From Wenzhouxiangella sp. (GTDB lineage Bacteria; Pseudomonadota; Gammaproteobacteria; Xanthomonadales; Wenzhouxiangellaceae), in the NCBI GenBank assembly GCA_007123575.1, contig SKKV01000158.1, positions 1 through 10,251 on the forward strand: a stretch of 10,251 nt of DNA. Reading direction: 5' to 3'. Position 1 is the stretch's first letter. Each line of letters opens with the position of its first letter. Under the pieces are notes generated by a model. That model made no database searches, was not told where the DNA came from, and was given only the letters and a program-made list of their open reading frames with translations. Shown piece after piece: positions 1 to 5,426 of this stretch. Both the position numbers and the translations under genes were made by a program.

Positions 1-11
1 CGCAATAGCAT

Positions 12-17
12 TATAAT
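12..17 (+). promoter_or_regulatory. Consensus -10 box of the toxin-antitoxin operon
   Basis: A perfect TATAAT lies at 12-17, and an 8-base palindrome (ATTATAAT, 10-17) overlaps it. With the usual sigma-70 geometry, transcription would begin about 7 bases after the box, at position 23-24, which is the A of the antitoxin ATG. No Shine-Dalgarno-like sequence lies between the box and the ATG. The -35 element would fall just outside the left edge of the window, so only half of the promoter can be judged. RHH antitoxins of this kind usually autoregulate by binding palindromes over their own promoter, so the palindrome may be part of the operator; that is inference. Confidence 0.55.
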
Positions 18-23
18 ATCAGT

Positions 24-251
24 ATGAAATCAATACACATTCGAGATATCAGCTCGGAGACATTGAGTAAACTGAAACGGCTGGCGGCCGTCAACCACCG
101 CTCATTGCAGGGAGAGTTACGCCATATTCTCGACCGCGCAGCCCAGCTTGCACCTGACCCAGTTGAGCGGCCGCTGAAGCTGTACAAAGTTAAGTCTGAT
201 GTTCAATCGACCTGGTCGCGAGAGGATATCTACGGTGATTCCGGTCGGTGA
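24..251 (+). CDS. vapB: FitA/VapB-like ribbon-helix-helix antitoxin
   Basis: A 75-residue protein whose first ~45 residues have the ribbon-helix-helix pattern: a beta strand at the N-terminus (MKSIHIRDIS) followed by two helices, with the HRSLQGELRHIL segment typical of FitA/Arc-like antitoxins. The C-terminal tail, ending in SREDIYGD, is the part that in this family normally wraps around and blocks the partner toxin. Established role: a DNA-binding antitoxin that neutralises a PIN RNase and represses its own operon. It overlaps the following toxin gene by 17 bases if that gene starts at GTG 235, the usual antitoxin-first order. The start is set by the RHH strand beginning at residue 2; no ribosome-binding site precedes it and a -10 box ends 6 bases upstream, which suggests a leaderless message. 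It looks intact. The exact subfamily name (FitA or VapB) is uncertain. Confidence 0.88.
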   Translation: MKSIHIRDISSETLSKLKRLAAVNHRSLQGELRHILDRAAQLAPDPVERPLKLYKVKSDVQSTWSREDIYGDSGR

Positions 252-702
252 AATGGTGTTCGTGGATACGAACGTCATGCTCGGCGCCACTGACGAGGGG
301 CGCGGTACTCATCAGGCCTGTGAACGAATCATCAGCCAATCTACGCTGGTGAGCTGGTGCCTGGTGACCAGTCAGCAAGTCTTGCGCGAGTACCTGGTTG
401 TCGCAACGCGACCGCAACCCCAAAACGGACTGGGCATGTCCGCTTCGCAGGCATTATCAAACGTTAACGAACTTCTGAGGTTTGTTTCGTTGCTTGATCC
501 AGAGCCGCGACAGTGGGGCGTTCTGGAAAGCCTTGTTCGAAACAAGCGCTTGACGGGGAAGCGTATTCACGATGCGAACATAGTCGCATGCATGCAAACC
601 CATGCGGTTGACCACTTGCTCACCGACAACCCCGGCGATTTCGAAGGCATCGGCTCGTTAACAATCTGGACCAGCCTGAAATTGAACGATGCGCTCAATT
701 GA
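235..702 (+). CDS. vapC: PIN-domain ribonuclease toxin (VapC/FitB-like)
   Basis: A 155-residue PIN-domain protein when started at GTG 235; an ATG at 253 would give 149 residues. I prefer 235 because AGAGGA at 221-226 sits 8 bases upstream, whereas the ATG has no usable ribosome-binding site. The PIN acidic residues are all visible (numbered from GTG 235): Asp11 in FVDTNV, Glu52 in LREYL, Asp113 in HDANI and Asp131 in LLTDNPGDF. Such enzymes are Mg2+-dependent RNases that cleave tRNA, rRNA or mRNA and stop translation unless bound by the cognate antitoxin; the target here cannot be read from sequence. The gene overlaps the antitoxin gene, which implies translational coupling. Nothing is truncated and the catalytic set is complete, so the module should be functional. 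By eye its base composition is less GC-rich than the downstream housekeeping genes, consistent with horizontal acquisition. Confidence 0.88.
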   Translation: MIPVGEMVFVDTNVMLGATDEGRGTHQACERIISQSTLVSWCLVTSQQVLREYLVVATRPQPQNGLGMSASQALSNVNELLRFVSLLDPEPRQWGVLESLVRNKRLTGKRIHDANIVACMQTHAVDHLLTDNPGDFEGIGSLTIWTSLKLNDALN

Positions 703-810
703 TCTCAGCTGCCAGCAGAGGGCGCGGCCGAAACTGCCACTCGAAGTCCGGCCCAGCACAGGTCTGAGGAAGGGTGCGGTACGCCATAAGCAAGTGGCAC
801 CGTAATGTAG

Positions 811-830
811 CCCGGCCCAACGCGGCCGGG
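811..830. repeat. GC-rich perfect hairpin, possible REP-like element
   Basis: CCCGGCC at 811-817 and GGCCGGG at 824-830 form a perfect 7-bp stem with a 6-base loop, preceded by GTAG. It lies in the 218-base gene-free gap (703-920) between the 3' ends of the toxin gene and the convergent hemW. There is no T-run on either side, so it is not a classical intrinsic terminator, although it could stall or protect 3' ends. A short TAGCCCGG-type hairpin between convergent genes resembles dispersed REP-like repeats of gammaproteobacteria; whether it is repeated in this genome cannot be seen here. Confidence 0.45.
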
Positions 831-834
831 GTCC

Positions 835-867
835 ATCTGGAATTCAGCGACAAATCTGGATTCAGCG
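835..867. repeat. Imperfect short direct repeat downstream of hemW
   Basis: ATCTGGAATTCAGCG (835-849) is repeated as ATCTGGATTCAGCG (854-867) after a 4-base spacer; the copies differ by one A. It follows the hairpin at 811-830 directly and may belong to the same element. The rest of the 703-920 gap shows no convincing gene; the short frames crossing it on the minus strand look like read-through of the hairpin. Confidence 0.5.
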
Positions 868-920
868 GAAAGGTTTTCAGGGCACTCCAAAGCGATTTTC
901 GACCAGGTTCGATGCAGGAA

Positions 921-2087
921 TCACCGCTCGGAGCCTCCTCGGGGCAAGAACAGCCCCTGCAAATCATTCAGATATTGATGCCCCCTTCCTGTGCGGTGAA
1001 TTTGGTTCTCGTCCACCGAGACCAAACCGAGTCGGGTGGCCTCCTCCAACGGCCGCTGAAGCTGCTCACGCGCCACTCCGGTCAGCGCTTCGAATTCGGC
1101 AAAAGGTATCGCTTCGGCCAGACGCAGGCGGTTGAGAAAGTACTCGAAAACAAGGTCTTCGGCCGAGACATCATGCTGCTCCGCGATAAAGCTGGCGTTT
1201 TCCACCGCAGCCAGATAAGAATGCGGAACCAGCTTGCGGCGCAACCTGACGACTCGGCTTTCCGCCGGCAGGGTAATCTTGCCGTGGGCACCGGCACCAA
1301 TGCCGATGTAGTCGCCGAATCGCCAGTAGTTGAGGTTGTGGCGGCTCTCGCGGCCGGGTCGTGACCAGGCCGAGATTTCGTACGGCTGGAAACCGGCTCC
1401 AAGCAAAAGGTCACCGCACTTTTCCTGCATCTCCCAGGCCAGCTCCTCTTCCGGCAGAGCCGGCGGCCTGGCGGCAAACACCGTATTGGGCTCGATCGTG
1501 AGCTGATAGTGCGACAGGTGCGGCGGCTCGAAACTCAGGGCCTGCTCGACATCGTCCAGGGCCTGTTCTACGCTTTGTTCGGGCAAGGCCCACATCAAAT
1601 CGATGTTGAAGTTGTCGAAGCCGGCGCCGCGAACGGCCTCTATCGCTTGTCGTGCCTCGGCTCGGCCATGTATCCGCCCCAGTTTCTTCAGCTGCAGGTC
1701 ATCAAAGCTCTGAACGCCCAGCGAGATCCGGTTGACCCCGGCGGCGCGGTAGCTTTCAAATCGATCATGTTCAACCGCGCCCGGGTTGGCCTCCATGGTA
1801 ATCTCCGCACCCGGCGCCAGGTTCAATTGAGCCCGCACACCGGCCAACAGCCGATCAATCGCCTGGCCGGAAAACAGGCTCGGCGTGCCGCCCCCCAAAA
1901 ACACCGAATGCACCGTCCGCCCCCACACCCGCGGCAGCTCCAGCTCCAGATCGGCCAGCAAGGCATCCACATAGGCCTGCTCCGGCACCTGACCCTGGAG
2001 CGCATGCGAATTGAAGTCGCAGTAAGGGCACTTGGCCACGCACCAAGGCAGATGGATGTAAACGGAAAGCGGGGGAAGCTGCAGCAT
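921..2087 (-). CDS. hemW: HemW, radical-SAM heme chaperone
   Basis: A 388-residue protein that matches HemW along its whole length (E. coli HemW is about 378). The N-terminus reads LPPLSVYIHLPWC, then the radical-SAM motif CxxxCxxC at Cys16, Cys20 and Cys23, followed by DFN; the extra cysteine that follows the motif in true coproporphyrinogen dehydrogenase HemN is absent, which favours HemW. GGGTPSLFSG (the SAM-binding glycine motif), ITMEANPG, NRISLGVQSF and NLNYWRFGDYIGIG are further family blocks, with a HemN C-terminal domain after about residue 290. HemW binds heme and a 4Fe-4S cluster and is thought to deliver heme to membrane respiratory enzymes; older annotations call it oxygen-independent coproporphyrinogen III oxidase. 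It is the third gene after rph and rdgB, as in many gammaproteobacteria. No Shine-Dalgarno sequence is visible before the ATG; the upstream spacer is a heptamer array. Confidence 0.95.
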   Translation of the reverse strand: MLQLPPLSVYIHLPWCVAKCPYCDFNSHALQGQVPEQAYVDALLADLELELPRVWGRTVHSVFLGGGTPSLFSGQAIDRLLAGVRAQLNLAPGAEITMEANPGAVEHDRFESYRAAGVNRISLGVQSFDDLQLKKLGRIHGRAEARQAIEAVRGAGFDNFNIDLMWALPEQSVEQALDDVEQALSFEPPHLSHYQLTIEPNTVFAARPPALPEEELAWEMQEKCGDLLLGAGFQPYEISAWSRPGRESRHNLNYWRFGDYIGIGAGAHGKITLPAESRVVRLRRKLVPHSYLAAVENASFIAEQHDVSAEDLVFEYFLNRLRLAEAIPFAEFEALTGVAREQLQRPLEEATRLGLVSVDENQIHRTGRGHQYLNDLQGLFLPRGGSER

Positions 2088-2097
2088 GCGGGGTGAA

Positions 2098-2176
2098 CGG
2101 TTTACGCTTTACGGTTTACGCGTTACGGATTACGGTTTGGTCTTTACGTAAACCTTAACCCGTAAACCGTAAACCG
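2098..2176. repeat. Heptanucleotide array with fold-back arms (rdgB-hemW spacer)
   Basis: From 2101 five 7-base units follow in strict register: TTTACGC, TTTACGG, TTTACGC, GTTACGG, ATTACGG (2101-2135). After a short break the complementary unit appears: a perfect palindrome TTTACGTAAA at 2143-2152 and two CCGTAAA units at 2160-2173. As a result 2098-2114 and 2160-2176 are inverted copies matching at 16 of 17 positions, with about 45 bases between them. The array fills nearly the whole 95-base gap between the rdgB stop and the hemW start. It is not a terminator (no U-run) and encodes nothing. It resembles in style the short tandem heptamer repeats described in some cyanobacteria, but I cannot assign it to a named family. 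Confidence 0.8.
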
Positions 2177-2182
2177 AGTTTT

Positions 2183-2782
2183 CTACCCCTCCTTAATCCT
2201 CTCAATCAAACCCATCAACGCCTGACCGCGATGACTGATCCGAGCCTTCTCCGCCATCGTCAGTTCGGCGGCGGTGGCGCCCAGCTTGGGGTCCAGGAAC
2301 AAGGGGTCGTAGCCGAAGCCGCCCTGGCCGCGGGGGGCTTCCAGGATCTGGCCGTGCCAGGTGCCGGTGGCGATCAGCGGGGCCGGGTCTTCGGCCGAGC
2401 GCAGCATCACCAGGCAGCAGTGGAAGTGAGCGTTACGGCGCTCCAGGGGCAGGCCGGCGAGGCGTTCCAGCAGTTTCTCGTTGTTGTCGGCATCGCTGGC
2501 GTCGGGACCGGCAAAGCGGGCTGAGTAGATGCCGGGGGCACCGTCCAGGGCATCGACCACCAGGCCGGAGTCATCGCCCAGCGCTGGCAGGCCGCTGACT
2601 TTCGCTGCCTCGCGCGCCTTGATGAGCGCGTTTTCGACAAAGGTCAGGCCGGTTTCCTCCGGGGGATTGACCTCGAAATCGGCTTGCGAGCGGACCGCCA
2701 TGTGCAGGGGTTCCAACAGATGCGCCAGTTCCTTGAGCTTGCCGGCGTTGCCGCTGGCCAGAACCAGTTGTTCAAGCGGCAC
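2183..2782 (-). CDS. rdgB: RdgB/HAM1, dITP/XTP pyrophosphatase
   Basis: A 199-residue protein collinear with E. coli RdgB. Visible motifs: SGNAGK at residues 10-15 (nucleotide/phosphate binding), FVENALIKAR around 48-57, DDSGL at 70-74 with the metal-binding and catalytic aspartates, APGIYSARF at 82-90, GGFGYDP at 154-160 and SHRGQA at 183-188 (purine recognition). The enzyme hydrolyses non-canonical purine triphosphates (dITP, ITP, XTP) to monophosphate and pyrophosphate, keeping deaminated purines out of DNA and RNA. The start is a GTG (2782-2780) with a near-perfect AGGAGG 9 bases upstream, located inside the end of rph; the two genes overlap by 11 bases, which implies translational coupling. 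Intact. Confidence 0.96.
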   Translation of the reverse strand: MPLEQLVLASGNAGKLKELAHLLEPLHMAVRSQADFEVNPPEETGLTFVENALIKAREAAKVSGLPALGDDSGLVVDALDGAPGIYSARFAGPDASDADNNEKLLERLAGLPLERRNAHFHCCLVMLRSAEDPAPLIATGTWHGQILEAPRGQGGFGYDPLFLDPKLGATAAELTMAEKARISHRGQALMGLIERIKEG

Positions 2783-3491
2783 GAAGGGCTTCCTCCTGGA
2801 TCTCGACGAGTTGCTTGACGCCGCTGGTGGCCAGCTCCAGCATGGCGTCCAGCTCTTCGCGGCGGAAGGCGTGACCTTCGGCCGTGCCTTGCACTTCGAT
2901 AAAACCGCCGGCTTCGTTCATGACCACGTTCAGGTCGGTATCGGCGGTGGAGTCCTCGGCATAGTCCAGGTCGAGCACGGCCTGATCACCGAGCATGCCG
3001 ACTGACACGGCAGCCACCTGTCCGTGGACGGGGTTGCGCTTGACCTTGCCGGCATCGAACAGTTGGTCCATGGCGTCGACCAGGGCAACGTAGGCGCCGG
3101 TGATCGAGGCGGTGCGGGTGCCGCCGTCGGCCTGGATCACGTCGCAGTCCAGGGTCAGGGTGCGCTCGCCCAGGGCTTCCAGGTCGATCACGGCGCGCAG
3201 GCTGCGGCCAATCAGGCGCTGGATTTCCAGCGTGCGCCCGCCTTGCTTGCCGCGCGTGGCCTCGCGCATGTTGCGGGTGCCGGTCGCGCGCGGCAGCATG
3301 CCGTACTCGGCGGTTACCCAGCCCGAGCCCTTGCCGCGCAGCCACGGCGGCACGCGGTCTTCGACGCTGGCCGTGCACAGCACCTGGGTGTCGCCGAAGG
3401 CTATCAATACCGAGCCTTCGGCGTGCTTGGTGTAGTGGCGCTGGATGGAGACCGGTCTGAGCTGGTCGGGACGTCGTCCGGAGGGTCGCAT
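2772..3491 (-). CDS. rph: RNase PH, tRNA 3'-end phosphorolytic exoribonuclease
   Basis: I place the start at the ATG at 3491, giving 239 residues beginning MRPSGRRPDQLRPV, which matches the conserved family N-terminus (E. coli 238). An in-frame TTG at 3560 would add 23 residues of no family similarity and would run over the likely promoter. Family blocks: NYTKH-like HYTKHAEGSVLI (19-30), GWVTAEYGMLP (57-67), RNMREATRGKQGGRT (73-87) with the phosphate-binding Arg86, CDVIQADGGTRTASITGA (116-133) with Arg126, and EDSTADTDLNVVM (179-191) with candidate catalytic/metal aspartates 180 and 186. The enzyme uses phosphate to trim nucleotides after CCA in tRNA precursors and acts as a hexameric ring. 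An AAGGA about 12 bases upstream of the ATG is a somewhat distant ribosome-binding site. First gene of the rph-rdgB-hemW unit. Confidence 0.95.
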   Translation of the reverse strand: MRPSGRRPDQLRPVSIQRHYTKHAEGSVLIAFGDTQVLCTASVEDRVPPWLRGKGSGWVTAEYGMLPRATGTRNMREATRGKQGGRTLEIQRLIGRSLRAVIDLEALGERTLTLDCDVIQADGGTRTASITGAYVALVDAMDQLFDAGKVKRNPVHGQVAAVSVGMLGDQAVLDLDYAEDSTADTDLNVVMNEAGGFIEVQGTAEGHAFRREELDAMLELATSGVKQLVEIQEEALRAA

Positions 3492-3531
3492 GGACGCATC
3501 TGATCCTTTCAATTTGTCAGCCGGCAAGGGT

Positions 3532-3560
3532 ACCATGACGGGCTTGTTCACAGGTTTCAA
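3532..3560 (-). promoter_or_regulatory. Candidate sigma-70 promoter of rph-rdgB-hemW
   Basis: Read on the minus strand, TTGAAA (3560-3555) and CATGGT (3537-3532) are separated by exactly 17 bases. The -35 is good (4 of 6 to consensus) and the -10 is weak (3 of 6). The start of transcription would be near 3525, leaving a leader of about 35 bases before the rph ATG at 3491. On the + strand a similarly weak TACCAT (3531-3536) overlaps the same bases and could serve yicC, so the two promoters may be mutually exclusive. Confidence 0.35.
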
Positions 3561-3568
3561 GACCCGCC

Positions 3569-4438
3569 ATGATTCGAAGCATGACCGCCTACGCGCAGCG
3601 CCCGGCCCAGACGGCGCGCGGCCAGCTGGTCTGGGAGCTGCGCTCGGTCAACCAGCGCTATCTCGACCTTTCCCTGCGCATGCCTGAAGAGTTTCGGGTG
3701 CTCGAGCCAGAGGTTCGTCAGCGCTTCAAGGAGGGTTTGAGCCGCGGCAAGGTCGAGGCCAGTTTGCGCTTTCAGGCCGACGCGGCCGCGGCCAGTGCCG
3801 ATTTGCGACTGAACACCGATCTGGCTCGCGCCCTGGTGCGTTGCCATGATGAGCTGGCAGGCTTGAGCGGCGGCGCGGCTGACCCTGACCTGGTACACCT
3901 GCTGGACTGGCCGGGCATGATCATCCAGGAGCGGCCCGATTTTGACGCCGAGCGAGCAGCGGCACTGGCGCTGCTGGATGACGCGGTGGCGGCGCTGATC
4001 GAGGCCCGCGAGCAGGAAGGCCGGGCCATTGCCGAGATGATCGAGGCGCGCCTGACCGGCATCGAGCGCCAGGTGGCCGAAGTTCGCTCCTACCTGCCGC
4101 AGATTCGCACCGCGCTGGACCAGCGCTTTCGTGATCGCTTGGCCAACCTGTCGCAGCCGGTCGAGCCCGGTCGCATTGAGCAGGAAGTGGTGCTGGCCTT
4201 GCAGAAGTTGGATGTCGATGAAGAACTGGACCGGCTCGATGTCCACGTGGCCGAAATCCGCCGGGTAATGGGCCTGGACGAGCCGGTCGGCCGCCGCCTG
4301 GATTTTTTGATGCAGGAGCTCAATCGCGAGGCCAATACCTTGGGCTCCAAGGCCGCCGTGGTCGAAACCGGCCAGGCTGCCGTCGAGCTCAAAGTGCTGA
4401 TCGAGCAAATGCGCGAGCAGATCCAGAATGTCGAATAA
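3569..4438 (+). CDS. yicC: YicC family endoribonuclease
   Basis: A 289-residue protein (E. coli YicC 287) starting with the family hallmark MIRSMTAYA. The N-terminal YicC-like region (about 1-155) contains WELRSVNQRYLDL and LSRGKVEASLRF; the C-terminal DUF1732 region (about 200-289) contains EQEVVLALQKLDVDEELDR, GRRLDFLMQELNREANT and ends with the conserved VELKVLIEQMREQIQNVE. Recent work on the E. coli protein describes it as an endoribonuclease forming an oligomeric clamp around RNA and affecting small-RNA decay; family members were earlier called stress-induced proteins. It is divergent from rph, an arrangement also seen in E. coli, and its last 11 bases overlap the gmk start. The ribosome-binding site is poor (no clear purine-rich core at normal distance). 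Identification of the family is secure; the in vivo substrate is not. Confidence 0.95.
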   Translation: MIRSMTAYAQRPAQTARGQLVWELRSVNQRYLDLSLRMPEEFRVLEPEVRQRFKEGLSRGKVEASLRFQADAAAASADLRLNTDLARALVRCHDELAGLSGGAADPDLVHLLDWPGMIIQERPDFDAERAAALALLDDAVAALIEAREQEGRAIAEMIEARLTGIERQVAEVRSYLPQIRTALDQRFRDRLANLSQPVEPGRIEQEVVLALQKLDVDEELDRLDVHVAEIRRVMGLDEPVGRRLDFLMQELNREANTLGSKAAVVETGQAAVELKVLIEQMREQIQNVE

Positions 4439-5063
4439 AGGCGAGCTGTACCTGATTGCGGCACCGTCGGGGGCGGGCAAGACCAGCCTGATGAAAGCGC
4501 TTTTGGAGCGTTGTCCGAACCTGGCCTTGTCGGTGTCCGACACGACCCGTCCGGCTCGCGCTGGCGAGGTGGATGGGGAGCAGTATCACTTTGTTGACCG
4601 GGACCGTTTCGAGGCTGGCATTGCCGCCGGGGAGTACCTGGAGTATGCCGATGTATACGGCAATTACTACGGCACTCGGCGCGACCGGGTCGAAGCGCTG
4701 CGCGCCTCGGGCAAAGATGTACTGCTGGAGATCGACGTGCAGGGCGCAGCCCAGGTCAGGGAGGCGTTTGCCGGATTGTGCTCGATTTTCATTCTGCCGC
4801 CGTCGATGCAGGAGCTGGCCCGGCGGCTGCGCAATCGCGGCTCGGATTCACCCGAGGTGATTGGCAGGCGGCTCAGCGAAGCGCGGCGCGAGATTGAAGC
4901 CTGCTCGGCGTTTCGGTGGATGGTGGTCAACGACCGCTTTGAGCGCGCTCTGGATGAGCTGGAATGCATCGTCACCGCCTGGCCGCTGCGGCGCGCCCGG
5001 CAGCAGGCCAGGGTTGAGAAATTGTTGGAAGAAGCCGCTGAGAGCAGTACAATACAAGGTTAG
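4428..5063 (+). CDS. gmk: Guanylate kinase
   Basis: A 211-residue protein with the complete guanylate kinase signature: P-loop APSGAGKTSL (residues 12-21), the GMP-binding stretch SVSDTTRPARAGEVDG (about 36-51), EYLEYADVYGNYYGT (about 66-80), and LEIDVQGA (about 99-106), followed by the lid region with RRLRNRGSDSPEVIGRRL. It phosphorylates GMP to GDP with ATP, an essential step that feeds GTP and therefore also ppGpp synthesis by SpoT two genes downstream. The ATG lies within the end of yicC (11-base overlap), so translation is probably coupled. Length is close to E. coli Gmk (207). The last codons appear to double as a promoter for rpoZ-spoT. Intact; nothing unusual in the catalytic residues. 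Confidence 0.97.
   Translation: MSNKGELYLIAAPSGAGKTSLMKALLERCPNLALSVSDTTRPARAGEVDGEQYHFVDRDRFEAGIAAGEYLEYADVYGNYYGTRRDRVEALRASGKDVLLEIDVQGAAQVREAFAGLCSIFILPPSMQELARRLRNRGSDSPEVIGRRLSEARREIEACSAFRWMVVNDRFERALDELECIVTAWPLRRARQQARVEKLLEEAAESSTIQG
5025..5053 (+). promoter_or_regulatory. Candidate internal promoter for rpoZ-spoT, inside the end of gmk
   Basis: TTGGAA at 5025-5030 and TACAAT at 5048-5053 are separated by exactly 17 bases; they match the sigma-70 consensus at 4 of 6 and 5 of 6 positions. Transcription would start near 5060, at the gmk stop codon, giving a leader of about 75 bases before rpoZ. This would let omega and SpoT be made independently of yicC-gmk. Seen directly in sequence; activity is inferred. 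Confidence 0.5.
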
Positions 5064-5136
5064 TCTGCAAGATTTGCCTGTCGGTCGAGGCCGTCGCCCG
5101 ATCGATTTCACCCGACGTATTTCAGGAGTTGCCTTC

Positions 5137-5409
5137 ATGGCACGAGTTACCGTAGAAGACTGCATCGAGGCAGTCCCGAACCGATTTGACCTGGTCATCA
5201 CCGCCTCCCAGCGTGCGCGCATGATCGCCAACGGTGCCGACCCGCTGGTGGACGAGGAGTCTGACAAGCCCACCGTGATTGCCCTGCGCGAAATTGCCGA
5301 AGGCGCGGTCAACGACGACAATATCGGTGGCCTGCAGGCCGAGCTGGACGCTCGCCTGGCGGCCATGCAAGCCGAAGTGCCGCCGCCGCCCGACGACGAC
5401 ATGGACTGA
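5137..5409 (+). CDS. rpoZ: RNA polymerase omega subunit
   Basis: A 90-residue protein (E. coli omega 91) starting MARVTVEDCIEAVPNRFDLV, with the conserved DKPTVIALREIAEG block around residues 47-60. The reading frame is open far upstream, but the start is fixed by the MARVTV N-terminus and by AGGAG at 5124-5128, 8 bases ahead of the ATG. Omega assists assembly of beta' into the polymerase and, with beta', forms ppGpp binding site 1; in E. coli the first few residues (MARVT) contribute to that site and they are preserved here. The C-terminal third diverges from E. coli and ends in a proline-then-aspartate run (PPPPDDDMD). It sits directly before spoT, 17 bases apart, the classic omega-SpoT pairing. 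Confidence 0.97.
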   Translation: MARVTVEDCIEAVPNRFDLVITASQRARMIANGADPLVDEESDKPTVIALREIAEGAVNDDNIGGLQAELDARLAAMQAEVPPPPDDDMD

Positions 5410-5426
5410 GTCGAAAGGGCGCTCCC

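Noticed and set aside
1..702. Toxin-antitoxin pair as part of a larger defence island
   Set aside because: Only the two-gene module is visible and conserved core genes begin right after it; anything further left is outside the window.
695..967. Short minus-strand frames in the hemW-toxin gap as possible small proteins
   Set aside because: They read through the hairpin at 811-830 and the end of hemW; sequence such as RWTPAALGRATL is explained by the repeat, with no SD and no conserved features visible.
774..1364. 196-codon open frame antisense to the 3' end of hemW
   Set aside because: Shadow frame of a GC-rich gene; hemW is intact and conserved on the other strand, and the translation has no recognisable family features.
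2143..2182. Inverted heptamers as an intrinsic terminator of rdgB
   Set aside because: On the transcribed strand no U-run follows the stem, and hemW lies directly downstream in the usual operon order.
3557..4543. 328-codon minus-strand frame opposite yicC and the gmk start
   Set aside because: Follows the complementary codon pattern of yicC, crosses a gene boundary without regard to it, and has no family similarity.
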